Below, one piece after another: positions 24,422 to 32,653 of a stretch of DNA of 33,961 bases (position 1 is the stretch's first letter; each line of letters opens with the position of its first letter). Source of the stretch: an uncultured Flavobacteriaceae bacterium (lineage in GTDB: Bacteria > Bacteroidota > Bacteroidia > Flavobacteriales > Flavobacteriaceae). The position numbers and the translations under genes are program-made. The notes under the pieces were generated by a model. That model was not told where the DNA came from, made no database searches, and saw nothing but the letters and a program-made list of their open reading frames with translations. The stretch spans positions 1 through 33,961 of the forward strand of contig CALDUF010000098.1 of NCBI GenBank assembly GCA_937923515.1, in the 5' to 3' direction.

Positions 24422-25567
24422 TTGAGACCATTTGTTTTTTTAGTAATTGTTGGCCTATTTTTTTCTTGTAAACAAGACAAAGGTATCCATATAAAATTGC
24501 CGCCTTTACAACAAGAACAGGTAGTGTTAAAACATGCTACTGGATTTTCCATTACTAAATATGAAGGTTTTACAAGCATAGAAATAGTAACCCCATGGCC
24601 CAATGCCAAAAACACGCTGAAGTATATTTTGGTGAATAAAGAAAACGCTGCTAAAATAGCTTTCATGAAAGATGCTTATGATGGCATTATTATTACACCT
24701 ATTAAAAATAGTGTTGTTACTTCTACAACACACCTTCCAGCGTTAGAACTTTTGCAGGTTGAAAACGCCTTAGTTGGCTTTCCTGGAACAGATTATATAT
24801 CATCCACAACTATTAGAAAGCGTATTGACGAAGGGCATGTTACAGAACTTGGCAAAAATGAAGGTTTAAATACTGAAACGTTGCTCGCCTTAAAACCTGA
24901 CGTTGTTGTTGGCTTTGGAATAGATGGTAGTAATCGTTCGTTAGAAACTATAAAACAATCTGGAATTCCAGTAATATTTAATGGTGATTGGGTAGAAAGC
25001 TCGCCTTTAGCAAAAGCCGAATGGATTAAGTTTTTTGGCGAATTATTTGAAAAAACTGAGATAGCAGATTCTATTTTTAACAGCATAGAACAAAACTATT
25101 TAGATGCAAAAAAACTTGCCAAAAATGTGAGCAATTCACCAACCATTTTAAGTGGCGCAATGCACAGTGATGTTTGGTATTTACCTAACGGCACAAGTAC
25201 CGAAGCACAACTTTTTAAAGACGCAAATACAAATTATCTTTGGAATGATACTAAAGGTTCTGGTAGTTTAAAATTGAATTTTGAATCGGTTTTTGTAACG
25301 GCAAAAAATGCCGATATTTGGCTAAACCCTTCCAACTATTCCAGCTATCAAAATCTTAAAAATGGCAATAAAAACCATACCCTTTTTAAAGCGTTTCAAA
25401 ATAAAAACATATATACGTTTACCAATACAACGGGCGCTACTGGTGGCGTTTTGTATTACGAATTAGGTATGATGCGACCAGATTTGGTATTAAAAGATAT
25501 TATTAAAATATGCCATCCAGATGTTTTGCAAGATTATAAACCCTACTTCTTTAAACCTTTAGAATAA
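24422..25567 (+). CDS. btuF: B12 ABC transporter substrate-binding lipoprotein
   Basis: A 381-residue lipoprotein starting at TTG: MRPFVFLVIVGLFFSC (Cys 16), which leaves little room for another start. It has the helical-backbone (class III) binding-protein layout: VALELLQVENALVGFPGT-like region, then GKNEGLNTETLLALKPDVVVGFG, SGIPVIFNGDWVE and a C-terminal lobe with LNPSNYSSYQ and GVLYYELGMMRPDLVLKDIIKICHP. It is longer than Gram-negative BtuF but usual for Bacteroidota. Its stop is followed directly by the start of the permease, and the divergent riboswitch-btuB points to cobalamin as the ligand. The ligand is inferred from context. Confidence 0.85.
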   Translation: MRPFVFLVIVGLFFSCKQDKGIHIKLPPLQQEQVVLKHATGFSITKYEGFTSIEIVTPWPNAKNTLKYILVNKENAAKIAFMKDAYDGIIITPIKNSVVTSTTHLPALELLQVENALVGFPGTDYISSTTIRKRIDEGHVTELGKNEGLNTETLLALKPDVVVGFGIDGSNRSLETIKQSGIPVIFNGDWVESSPLAKAEWIKFFGELFEKTEIADSIFNSIEQNYLDAKKLAKNVSNSPTILSGAMHSDVWYLPNGTSTEAQLFKDANTNYLWNDTKGSGSLKLNFESVFVTAKNADIWLNPSNYSSYQNLKNGNKNHTLFKAFQNKNIYTFTNTTGATGGVLYYELGMMRPDLVLKDIIKICHPDVLQDYKPYFFKPLE

Positions 25568-26599
25568 TTGCCTAAACAACATACATATAGCCTATCATTT
25601 TCCATACTTATTGTAGTACTAGTGCTATGCGTTTTTGTAAATATTAGTTTAGGTACAGTTTCAATTCCTTTAAAAGCTATTTTTAATAGTTTGATAGGAA
25701 ACCCAACCGAACAAGAAACTTGGCAATTCATAATTAATAACTACCGCTTACCCAAAGCTATAACCGCTATTATTGTGGGTTCAGGATTAGGTATTTCTGG
25801 GTTACTTATGCAAACCCTATTTAGAAATCCATTAGCAGGCCCTTTTGTTTTGGGCATTAGTTCTGGTGCTAGTTTAGGCGTGGCGTTAGTTATTTTAGGC
25901 TCTGGTATTTTTGGTGGTGTATTCGCATCACTTTTTATTTCAAAATGGGGTATTGTTCTTGCGGCAAGTTTGGGTAGTTTTTTAGTATTGTTAGCAGTAT
26001 TGTCCGTGTCACTTAAAGTAAGAGATACCATGGCAATCCTAATTATCGGGCTTATGTTTGCAAGCATTACTGCGGCTATTGTAAGCGTACTCTCCTACTT
26101 TGGTTCTGCAGAACAACTGCAACAATACATTTTTTGGGGCTTTGGCAGTTTGGGTAACTTGTCTTGGGAAGATATTACAATATTAGCAATCCTCTACACT
26201 GTAGGCATTGTGTTAGCACTGATTTCTGTAAAAGCACTAAATACCCTATTGCTTGGAGAAAACTATGCCAAAAGCTTAGGTTTAAACATCAAACAAAGTC
26301 GGGTTATCATCATTATAGCAACTAGCCTGTTAGCAGGAACTATAACTGCCTTTACAGGGCCTATAGCGTTTATAGGTTTGGCAATTCCACACATTACGAG
26401 ACAAGTGTTTAATACCTCAAATCACAACATATTACTTCCAGCTGTCTTTTTATTTGGTGCCATTGTAATGTTAATTTGCGATAGCATATCTCAATTACCA
26501 AATAGTGATGCCACGTTACCTATTAATGCAGTAACAGCATTGGTTGGCGCACCTGTAGTAATTTGGCTTTTGGTTAGAAAACGAAAAATGATATTTTAA
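25568..26599 (+). CDS. btuC: FecCD/BtuC-type ABC transporter permease
   Basis: A 343-residue permease with about ten transmembrane helices. It begins at a TTG touching the btuF stop. Family blocks are NYRLPKAITAIIVGSGLGISGLLMQTLFRNPLAGPFVLGISSGASLGVAL, IFWGFGSLGNLSWEDI and, near the C-terminus, GPIAFIGLAIPHITR followed by LPINAVTALVGAPVVIWLLVRKRK. The GxxxPH loop contacts the ATPase. It forms a homodimeric channel with two ATPase subunits. Ligand assignment to B12 comes from the neighbours. It overlaps the ATPase gene by 1 bp. Confidence 0.9.
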   Translation: MPKQHTYSLSFSILIVVLVLCVFVNISLGTVSIPLKAIFNSLIGNPTEQETWQFIINNYRLPKAITAIIVGSGLGISGLLMQTLFRNPLAGPFVLGISSGASLGVALVILGSGIFGGVFASLFISKWGIVLAASLGSFLVLLAVLSVSLKVRDTMAILIIGLMFASITAAIVSVLSYFGSAEQLQQYIFWGFGSLGNLSWEDITILAILYTVGIVLALISVKALNTLLLGENYAKSLGLNIKQSRVIIIIATSLLAGTITAFTGPIAFIGLAIPHITRQVFNTSNHNILLPAVFLFGAIVMLICDSISQLPNSDATLPINAVTALVGAPVVIWLLVRKRKMIF

Positions 26600-27393
26600 T
26601 GAAGGAAAATAACCAACATATCATTTTAAAAACTAACGCCTTGGCAATTGGTTATGCTACAAAACAATCTAAAACTACTATAGCATCACATATTAATATT
26701 GAAATACAACAAGGCGAATTAGTCGGTGTAATTGGCGCAAATGGTATTGGAAAATCCACCCTTTTAAGAACACTAACCAAAGTTCAAAATCCGCTAGAAG
26801 GCGATGTTTCAATCCATAATACGGCATTAAAAAACTACAATGCCATAGATTTGGCAAAAGTGATGAGTTTGGTGCTTACTGAACCTATTGCTTCTAAAAA
26901 TTTATCGGTGTTTGAAGTGGTGGCTTTAGGCAGGCAGCCTTATACCAACTGGCTTGGCACACTTTCTAAAGTGGATTTAGACATCGCACATAAAGCACTT
27001 GTGCAAACTAATATTTTAGAATTAAAGGATAAAAAATGTTTTGAGTTAAGTGATGGCCAATTGCAAAAAGTAATGATTGCGCGCGCACTTGCACAAGATA
27101 CCGATTTAATTATTCTAGATGAACCTACAACGCATCTAGATATGTACCACAAAGCTTATATTTTAAAGCTGCTCCAAAAATTAACCAAAACAACTGGTAA
27201 AACCATTCTGTTTTCCTCACATGAAATAGATTTAGCGATTCAATTATGTGACACATTAATTGTGATGACAAACGACAATGTAGTGACAGACACACCTTGT
27301 AATTTGATATCAAAAGGAACGTTCAACACGTTATTTCCAGAAGATTTAATTGCTTTTGATGCCGAAACAGGACGTTTTCGGGTGAAAAAGTAG
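26599..27393 (+). CDS. btuD: ABC transporter ATP-binding protein
   Basis: A 264-residue ATPase of the FepC/BtuD type. Walker A GANGIGKST is at 46-54; the signature reads LSDGQLQKVMIARALAQD (LSDGQ rather than LSGGQ, common in this subfamily); Walker B is LIILDEPTTHLD, followed by the switch His in FSSHE. It powers import through the BtuC-like permease. It shares the sequence TAATG with the permease stop, showing translational coupling. It is the last gene of the btuFCD operon; no clear terminator follows. Confidence 0.92.
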   Translation: MKENNQHIILKTNALAIGYATKQSKTTIASHINIEIQQGELVGVIGANGIGKSTLLRTLTKVQNPLEGDVSIHNTALKNYNAIDLAKVMSLVLTEPIASKNLSVFEVVALGRQPYTNWLGTLSKVDLDIAHKALVQTNILELKDKKCFELSDGQLQKVMIARALAQDTDLIILDEPTTHLDMYHKAYILKLLQKLTKTTGKTILFSSHEIDLAIQLCDTLIVMTNDNVVTDTPCNLISKGTFNTLFPEDLIAFDAETGRFRVKK

Positions 27394-27472
27394 TGTATAG
27401 TCGCAGTCGCAATTTTCAAAAAAAACTAAACCTTGTAAATTGAATATTGTTGATACTTTGCCACTTCGCACC

Positions 27473-27503
27473 TTTGCAAGCGATGATAAATCATTTATAT
27501 TTG
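27473..27503 (+). promoter_or_regulatory. Promoter of rmuC
   Basis: TTTG (27473-27476), a 19-base spacer, then TATATTTG (27496-27503): an exact match to the Bacteroidota consensus. The ATG of rmuC is 20 bp downstream. Confidence 0.85.
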
Positions 27504-27523
27504 ATTAAACTTCTTTTTTAAAA

Positions 27524-28843
27524 ATGAACGACAACTTAATCATAATTTTTGCGGCTATTATTTTTGCAATAATCGGTTTCTTTTTAGGCAATTACTTTTC
27601 AAAATTAAAAACTAAAAGTGAGCAAAGCACCTTAGAAGAACGCCAAAACCAAATGCAAGCCACTATTGATGAGTTAAAGCAAAACTTGAGCAAAATTGAA
27701 TACGAACGTGAAGACATTCGTCGTGAAAAAGAATTTTTAAATACTGAATTGGCTAGGAAAAATTCAGAATACGAAAACCTACAAGAACAAAATTTAAAAC
27801 GCGATAAAGAGTTAGAACAACGCCAAGAACAATTGCGAAAAGATTTTGAATTATTGGCCAATAAAATTCTTGAAGAAAAATCTAATAAGTTTACAGAGCA
27901 GAATAAAGAGAACATAAAAAACATCTTAAATCCGCTTCAAGAAAAAATAAAAACGTTTGAAGAAAAAGTAGATTTAACCCAAAAAGAAAGCATTAGCATG
28001 CACTCTGCCTTAAAAGAGCAATTGTTGGGTTTAAAAGACCTTAACCAACAAATGACTAAAGAGGCTACCAACTTAACTAGAGCCTTAAAAGGCGATAGCA
28101 AAATGCAAGGTAATTGGGGCGAATTGGTTTTAGAGCGTGTTTTAGAAAAATCGGGCTTAGAAAAAGATAGAGAGTATTTTGTACAACAAAGTTTTACCAG
28201 AGCAGATGGCTCTCGCGTGTTACCCGATGTGGTGCTGCACCTACCTGATGGTAAAAAAATGGTGATAGATTCTAAAGTATCGTTAACCGATTATGAGCGT
28301 TTGGTAAATGCTGATGACGATGACAAACCGCAGTATTTAAAAGCGCATGTAAATTCTATTAGAAAACATGTAGACCAACTTTCTGATAAAAATTACCAAG
28401 ATTTATATGATATGGAATCGCCCGATTTTGTACTCATGTTTATTCCTATAGAACCCGCTTTTGCCGTTGTGGTAAACCACGACAATGCCATTTACAACAA
28501 AGCCTTTGAGAAGAACATTGTAATTGTAACCCCTTCTACCCTGTTGGCAACACTACGCACCATTGATAGTATGTGGAATAATGAAAAGCAGCAACGAAAT
28601 GCCATAGAAATAGCACGACAAGCTGGTGCGCTTTACGATAAGTTTGAAGGATTAGTGAGCGATTTAACTGGTGTTGGTAAAAAAATTGATGCTGCAAAAA
28701 GTGATTATTCATCGGCTATGAACAAATTAGTTGAAGGTAGAGGCAACCTAATTACCAGCGTAGAAAAACTTAAGAAAATGGGTGCTAAAGCCAAAAAATC
28801 GCTACCAGAAGCTATTATAAAACGTGCTGAGGACGACGAATAA
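27524..28843 (+). CDS. rmuC: DNA recombination protein RmuC
   Basis: A 439-residue protein. An N-terminal membrane helix (about 3-22, IIIFAAIIFAIIGFFLGNYF) is followed by a long charged coiled coil (about 28-190) and the RmuC nuclease-like domain (about 190-420), marked by KGDSKMQGNWGELVLERVLE, VIDSKVSLTDYERLV and PDFVLMFIPIEPAF. RmuC proteins limit inversions at short inverted repeats and are placed in the PD-(D/E)XK-like group. It has its own strong promoter and no obvious partner gene. Confidence 0.95.
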   Translation: MNDNLIIIFAAIIFAIIGFFLGNYFSKLKTKSEQSTLEERQNQMQATIDELKQNLSKIEYEREDIRREKEFLNTELARKNSEYENLQEQNLKRDKELEQRQEQLRKDFELLANKILEEKSNKFTEQNKENIKNILNPLQEKIKTFEEKVDLTQKESISMHSALKEQLLGLKDLNQQMTKEATNLTRALKGDSKMQGNWGELVLERVLEKSGLEKDREYFVQQSFTRADGSRVLPDVVLHLPDGKKMVIDSKVSLTDYERLVNADDDDKPQYLKAHVNSIRKHVDQLSDKNYQDLYDMESPDFVLMFIPIEPAFAVVVNHDNAIYNKAFEKNIVIVTPSTLLATLRTIDSMWNNEKQQRNAIEIARQAGALYDKFEGLVSDLTGVGKKIDAAKSDYSSAMNKLVEGRGNLITSVEKLKKMGAKAKKSLPEAIIKRAEDDE

Positions 28844-28878
28844 TTTGGTTTTCCACTAAAAATAGAATACATTTGAAT

Positions 28879-28938
28879 ATTCCCTTATTAAGGAATAATT
28901 TAATTTATGCCTAAAAAAAGGAATAATTTTAATTATGC
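28879..28938 (+). promoter_or_regulatory. Operator-like direct repeats upstream of the SatD gene
   Basis: Two near-identical 21-bp units starting AAGGAATAATTT and ending TTATGC lie at 28890-28910 and 28918-28938, 28 bp apart start to start. A palindrome CCTTATTAAGG (28883-28893) overlaps the first. The SatD start is 26 bp downstream. They could bind the HTH at the C-terminus of SatD or another regulator. Confidence 0.5.
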
Positions 28939-28963
28939 TTCTTAAAAGGCATATATGTAAACT

Positions 28964-29584
28964 ATGAGTAGAACTAGTATTATAACCGGCGATATTGTAA
29001 AATCTAGAAGTTTAAAAAACCCAGAACTTTGGATAACTGCATTAAAATCTGCTTTATCACACCTGAACCCAAACACTGCGCAATGGGAAATTTACCGCGG
29101 CGATAGTTTTCAAATTGAGATTGCTAACATTTCTAAAAGTTTTATTAGTGCGGTTTATTTAAAAGCCTGCGTAAAAATGATTCAAGGTTTAGATGTTAGG
29201 CTTGGTATAGGCATTGGAAATAAAACCTATGAAAGTGCTACGATAAGCGAATCTAACGGTGAAGCATTTATTTTTTCTGGAGAAACCTTAGAGTCCTTAA
29301 AAAAGGATAAAGTAAATCTAAAATTAAAAACGACCAATGCTGCACTAAACAACGACTTAAATTTGTATTTAAAATTAGCAGCAACGTTTATGGATAGCTG
29401 GACCGTAAGTTCCGCCGAAATAGTAAAGTTAAGTATTGAGCAACCTAACGCATTGCAACAAGAATTGGCAGACATTATTGGCACAAAACAAGATGCTATA
29501 AGCAAGCGCCAAAAACGTGCAGAACTAGATCTTATATGGGAACTAGACCGCAAGTTTCAACAAAAATTAGCCGTATTATCATGA
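28964..29584 (+). CDS. SatD-family protein with C-terminal helix-turn-helix
   Basis: A 206-residue protein. N-terminal motifs ITGDIVKSR (7-15), YRGDSFQ (44-50) and VRLGIGIGNKTYES (78-91) are the signature of the SatD family, whose function is poorly known. The C-terminal part QQELADIIGTKQDAISKRQKRAEL (165-188) looks like a helix-turn-helix. The start fits the family. Its stop overlaps the DUF3307 gene start (ATGA), so the two are translationally coupled, as in many other genomes. The motif layout is reminiscent of class III cyclase palm domains (see findings). Confidence 0.8.
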   Translation: MSRTSIITGDIVKSRSLKNPELWITALKSALSHLNPNTAQWEIYRGDSFQIEIANISKSFISAVYLKACVKMIQGLDVRLGIGIGNKTYESATISESNGEAFIFSGETLESLKKDKVNLKLKTTNAALNNDLNLYLKLAATFMDSWTVSSAEIVKLSIEQPNALQQELADIIGTKQDAISKRQKRAELDLIWELDRKFQQKLAVLS

Positions 29585-30282
29585 TTTTAATAAAACTACT
29601 ATTGGCGCACCTTATTGGAGATTTTATGCTGCAACCACAAAAATGGGTAAAAGACAAGGAAAAGCGAAAACTAAAATCGCCAAAATTATACATTCATGTT
29701 TTAATTCATGTTGTAGTAACCGCTGTACTTTTATGGAATATCTCGTTTTGGCTTACCATTGTAATTATAGGCGTATCACATTTTGGTATTGATGCCCTAA
29801 AGCTTGTATTTCAAAAGAACAAGACAAAACGACGCTTATTTTTTATAGACCAATTATTGCATGTGCTTGTTATTTTTTTATGCTATATTTTTCTAATAAA
29901 CAACACTTCAGTTTTTAATTTTCGTATTACTGAAGTACAACTTTTATTGTTTACCTGTTTGCTGTTTTTAACGGTTCCTGTATCTATAATTATGAAAACC
30001 ATTTTTTTAAAGTGGGATATTTCAGAACTTACTAAAAATAACCAATCGTTGGCCGATGCAGGGAAATATATTGGTATTTTAGAGCGCATTTTAGTGTTTA
30101 TTTTTATTATAGTCAACCACTGGGAAGCCGTTGGTTTTCTTATTACAGCAAAGTCTGTGTTTAGATTTGGAGATTTAAAAGAATCTAAAACCAGACAGCT
30201 TACAGAATATATATTAATAGGTACTTTAATAAGTTTTGGAATCGCAATATTAACTGGTATAACATATACCTTACTTACCTAA
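29581..30282 (+). CDS. DUF3307 integral membrane protein
   Basis: From the ATG at 29581 this is a 233-residue protein; a longer in-frame start at 29536 lies inside the SatD gene and is unlikely. It opens LLLAHLIGDFMLQPQKWVKDKEKRK, the DUF3307 signature, then KLYIHVLIHVVVTAVLLW and VSHFGIDALKLVFQ. Around six to seven hydrophobic segments are visible, with conserved His and Asp residues inside or at the ends of helices. Function is unknown; it is a usual partner of SatD. It overlaps SatD by 4 bp and is followed by the thioesterase gene after 2 bp. Confidence 0.85.
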   Translation: MILIKLLLAHLIGDFMLQPQKWVKDKEKRKLKSPKLYIHVLIHVVVTAVLLWNISFWLTIVIIGVSHFGIDALKLVFQKNKTKRRLFFIDQLLHVLVIFLCYIFLINNTSVFNFRITEVQLLLFTCLLFLTVPVSIIMKTIFLKWDISELTKNNQSLADAGKYIGILERILVFIFIIVNHWEAVGFLITAKSVFRFGDLKESKTRQLTEYILIGTLISFGIAILTGITYTLLT

Positions 30283-30284
30283 AC

Positions 30285-30821
30285 ATGTTTAAACACCCAA
30301 AAGAATCGCAAGTTACAATTACGCAATTAATGCTACCATCGCACTCAAATTTTAGTGGAAAAATTCACGGTGGGCATATTTTAAATTTAATGGACCAAAT
30401 AGCTTTTGCGTGCGCATCTAAACATTCGCAAAATTATTGCGTAACGGCTTCTGTAAATCGTGTGGATTTTTTAAGTCCGATTGAAGTTGGCGAGTTAGTT
30501 ACACTAAAAGCATCTATAAATTATACGGGTAAAACCTCTATGGTGGTTGGGTTAAGAGTAGAGTCAGAAAACATTCAAACTGGTAAAATTAAACATTGTA
30601 ATTCATCGTATTTTACTATGGTTGCTAAAGATGATGCGGGTAAAAATGTAGCTGTACCAGGTATTATTTTAGATACCGAGCAAGCTGTAAGGCGTTTTTC
30701 TAGAAGTATAGCTAGACAGCAACAAACCAGACATAGATCTTCTAGGTTTAACGCATCTGAATTTAAAATTGAAGAACACCTAGATAGTATCACACAACAC
30801 AACGCTAAAGTAGTATTGTAG
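30285..30821 (+). CDS. Acyl-CoA thioesterase, hotdog fold
   Basis: A 178-residue YciA/cytosolic-type acyl-CoA thioesterase, which hydrolyses acyl-CoA to fatty acid and CoA. The hotdog core shows GKIHGGHILNLMDQIAFACASKHS (with the catalytic Asp near 37), SVNRVDFLSPIEVGELVTLKASINYTGKTSMVVGLRV and NSSYFTMVAKD. A basic tail (RRFSRSIARQQQTRHRS) follows. It starts 2 bp after the DUF3307 stop, so it is probably the third gene of the SatD operon, although its role has no obvious link to that pair. Confidence 0.9.
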   Translation: MFKHPKESQVTITQLMLPSHSNFSGKIHGGHILNLMDQIAFACASKHSQNYCVTASVNRVDFLSPIEVGELVTLKASINYTGKTSMVVGLRVESENIQTGKIKHCNSSYFTMVAKDDAGKNVAVPGIILDTEQAVRRFSRSIARQQQTRHRSSRFNASEFKIEEHLDSITQHNAKVVL

Positions 30822-30844
30822 GTACAGTTGTTATTATAGATATG

Positions 30845-32647
30845 TTGGCAAACATTAAAAAAACGCATCTGAAAGAATATGAACTGGATTTTAGGAGTTA
30901 TAATAATTTTAATTTTACTCTTTCTTTTGGGTAATTACAGAAAGAAAAAAAGAAGGCAAAAAACTCTAAATGATTTAGTAAGTAAATGGAGTAAACAAAA
31001 AAATCAAAACGAATTTCATTTTGGATCAATTGAAAAATATTTTAAAAACAATAGCGAAAAAGACAAGATTTACCATCTTATATCAGACCGATGCGCAACA
31101 GATTTAGACATTAATGAAACTTTCAAAATAATTGACAGAACTTCTTCAAAAATCGGTCAACAATTTTTATACTATAAATTAAGGACTATTGAAAATCAAG
31201 TTAGGTTATTGAATTTTAATAAACTTATACTTCTTTTTGAAAAGAATGAAAATCTTAGATTAAAAACTCAATTGGAGTTAACTAAATTAAATTCTAACGA
31301 TTCTTACTATTTGGAAGAATTAGTCACTTCAAAACCAATTGAAAAACCAAAAATTATTTGGCTAATTTACACATTATCGATTTTATCATTGTCTTTTGTT
31401 CTTTTTGGTTTCTTTTTTCCTATATTTTTTATATTTCTTATACCAATTCTTGCAATAAATATGGTATTCCACTATAAAAATAAATGGAATGTATCAGATT
31501 ACATTGATGGTGTTAGTCAACTTTCAAAAGCACTTTATGTTTCAAAAAACATTGCAAGATTTCCTGAAATAAAACAACATTTTACTGATACAACTTTTAT
31601 AAACGAAATTGAAAAAATAAAATTAAAAACAGGATTTATCAGTTTCGAAAAAAATATTGATAATGAATTTGCAATAGCATTTTGGTTGGTGTCGGAGTTT
31701 ATAAAAGCACTTTTCAATTTGGAATACATAATTTTTTATAGTTTTATTGACTCAATTACAAATAAAAAAGAAGCGCTTAAAAAAATGTTTCATTTTATAG
31801 GAGAAATTGATTCAGCAATTTCTACTGCTTCACTAAAAGCTAGTGATTATGTTCTCTGTAACCCAAAATTTGTTGATGAAAAAAAATTAGTAGTATCAAG
31901 AATTTCTCATCCCTTAATTAAAAATTGCGTTACGAACGATTTAAGTCTAATAGACAAAAGCTTATTATTAACAGGCTCAAACATGTCAGGTAAAACAACA
32001 TTTATCCGTAGTGTTTCAATAAACAGTATTTTGGCACAAACTCTAAATATCTGTTTTGCTGAAGAATATATTGCGCCTTTTTTAAAATTGTATTCGTCAA
32101 TAAGAATTACAGATGATATATTAGAAAATACAAGTTATTATCTTGAAGAAGTATTGACTATCAAAGAATTAATAGATGCTTCTCAAAGTAAGAAGCCTTG
32201 TTTATTTGTATTGGACGAGATTTTTAAAGGAACAAACACTATAGAGAGAGTTTCGGGTGGAAAAGCTATATTATCATATCTTAATAAAGAGAACAATATA
32301 GTTTTGGTTTCAACTCACGATATTGAATTGACTGATATTCTGAGTAAAGAAAAATTCGAACTATTTCATTTTACTGAGCAAATAGAAAATAACGGACTTA
32401 CTTTCGACCATAAATTAAAAGAAGGGAAATTAAAAACTAGAAATGCAATTAAGATTTTGGAATTATACAATTATCCATCTGAAATAATTAAAGACGCAAG
32501 AAGAACAGAAAAAATAACGTTTGCCAACACCGTATAAAAAAATTGCTAGTTTTAGCTAAAACAAAGTTAGTTGCTCGTTTGCTAGCTTCTGATTTTCCTT
32601 CGGAAAATCCTCGCACACAAACACGCAACTTTCCTTATACATAAACG
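30845..32647 (+). mobile_element. Putative integron-like gene cassette carrying the mutS-like gene
   Basis: The segment starts at the core GTTGGCAAACATT (30844-30856), 35 bp before the ATG of the only gene, and ends at the GTT core at 32647-32649. The 3' end is a large imperfect palindrome whose left arm AACGTTTGCCAAC (32516-32528) is the inverse complement of the 5' core with one mismatch in 13. A circle closed at the GTT points would therefore rebuild a matched palindromic site. One promoterless gene with a short leader and a stop codon inside the palindrome is cassette-like. No integrase is seen in the window, and the site does not fit the attC consensus letters exactly. Interpretation is inference. 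Confidence 0.5.
30879..32537 (+). CDS. Membrane-anchored MutS-like ATPase
   Basis: A 552-residue MutS-related protein. It has an N-terminal membrane helix (about 3-18) followed by a basic patch, and a second hydrophobic stretch of about 40 residues (158-198) that could form a hairpin. The C-terminal half is the MutS ATPase domain: Walker A GSNMSGKTT (366-374), Walker B LFVLDE with D446-E447, then STHD. The mismatch-binding and connector domains I-II of repair MutS are absent, so it is not the housekeeping repair protein; a membrane-linked DNA transaction is possible but unproven. The last codons (FANTV, stop) lie in the left arm of the palindrome downstream. Confidence 0.82.
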   Translation: MNWILGVIIILILLFLLGNYRKKKRRQKTLNDLVSKWSKQKNQNEFHFGSIEKYFKNNSEKDKIYHLISDRCATDLDINETFKIIDRTSSKIGQQFLYYKLRTIENQVRLLNFNKLILLFEKNENLRLKTQLELTKLNSNDSYYLEELVTSKPIEKPKIIWLIYTLSILSLSFVLFGFFFPIFFIFLIPILAINMVFHYKNKWNVSDYIDGVSQLSKALYVSKNIARFPEIKQHFTDTTFINEIEKIKLKTGFISFEKNIDNEFAIAFWLVSEFIKALFNLEYIIFYSFIDSITNKKEALKKMFHFIGEIDSAISTASLKASDYVLCNPKFVDEKKLVVSRISHPLIKNCVTNDLSLIDKSLLLTGSNMSGKTTFIRSVSINSILAQTLNICFAEEYIAPFLKLYSSIRITDDILENTSYYLEEVLTIKELIDASQSKKPCLFVLDEIFKGTNTIERVSGGKAILSYLNKENNIVLVSTHDIELTDILSKEKFELFHFTEQIENNGLTFDHKLKEGKLKTRNAIKILELYNYPSEIIKDARRTEKITFANTV

Positions 32648-32653
32648 TTACCG
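32516..32653 (+). repeat. attC-like imperfect palindrome after the mutS-like gene
   Basis: Nested arms are visible. AAC (32526-32528) faces GTT (32647-32649). GTATAA (32532-32537) pairs with TTATAC (32635-32640). AAAGTT (32563-32568) pairs with AACTTT (32627-32632). GTTTG (32577-32581) pairs with CAAAC (32618-32622). The apex GATTTTCC (32591-32598) pairs with GGAAAATC (32602-32609). Size and layout are like an integron attC hairpin, with unpaired bases between stems. Confidence 0.65.

Noticed and set aside
24409-25086. Open frames on the minus strand opposite btuF
   Set aside because: They are shadows of the btuF coding sequence with low-complexity Ser/Asn/Ile content and no recognisable domains.
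30822-30843. A second attC-like palindrome upstream of the mutS-like gene, which would indicate a cassette array
   Set aside because: The sequence before the GTTGGCA core has some TATA...GTT similarity to the downstream arm, but no paired left arm could be found in 30700-30843.
30879-32537. Housekeeping mismatch-repair MutS
   Set aside because: At 552 residues it lacks the mismatch-binding N-terminal domains and has membrane segments; only the ATPase domain is shared.
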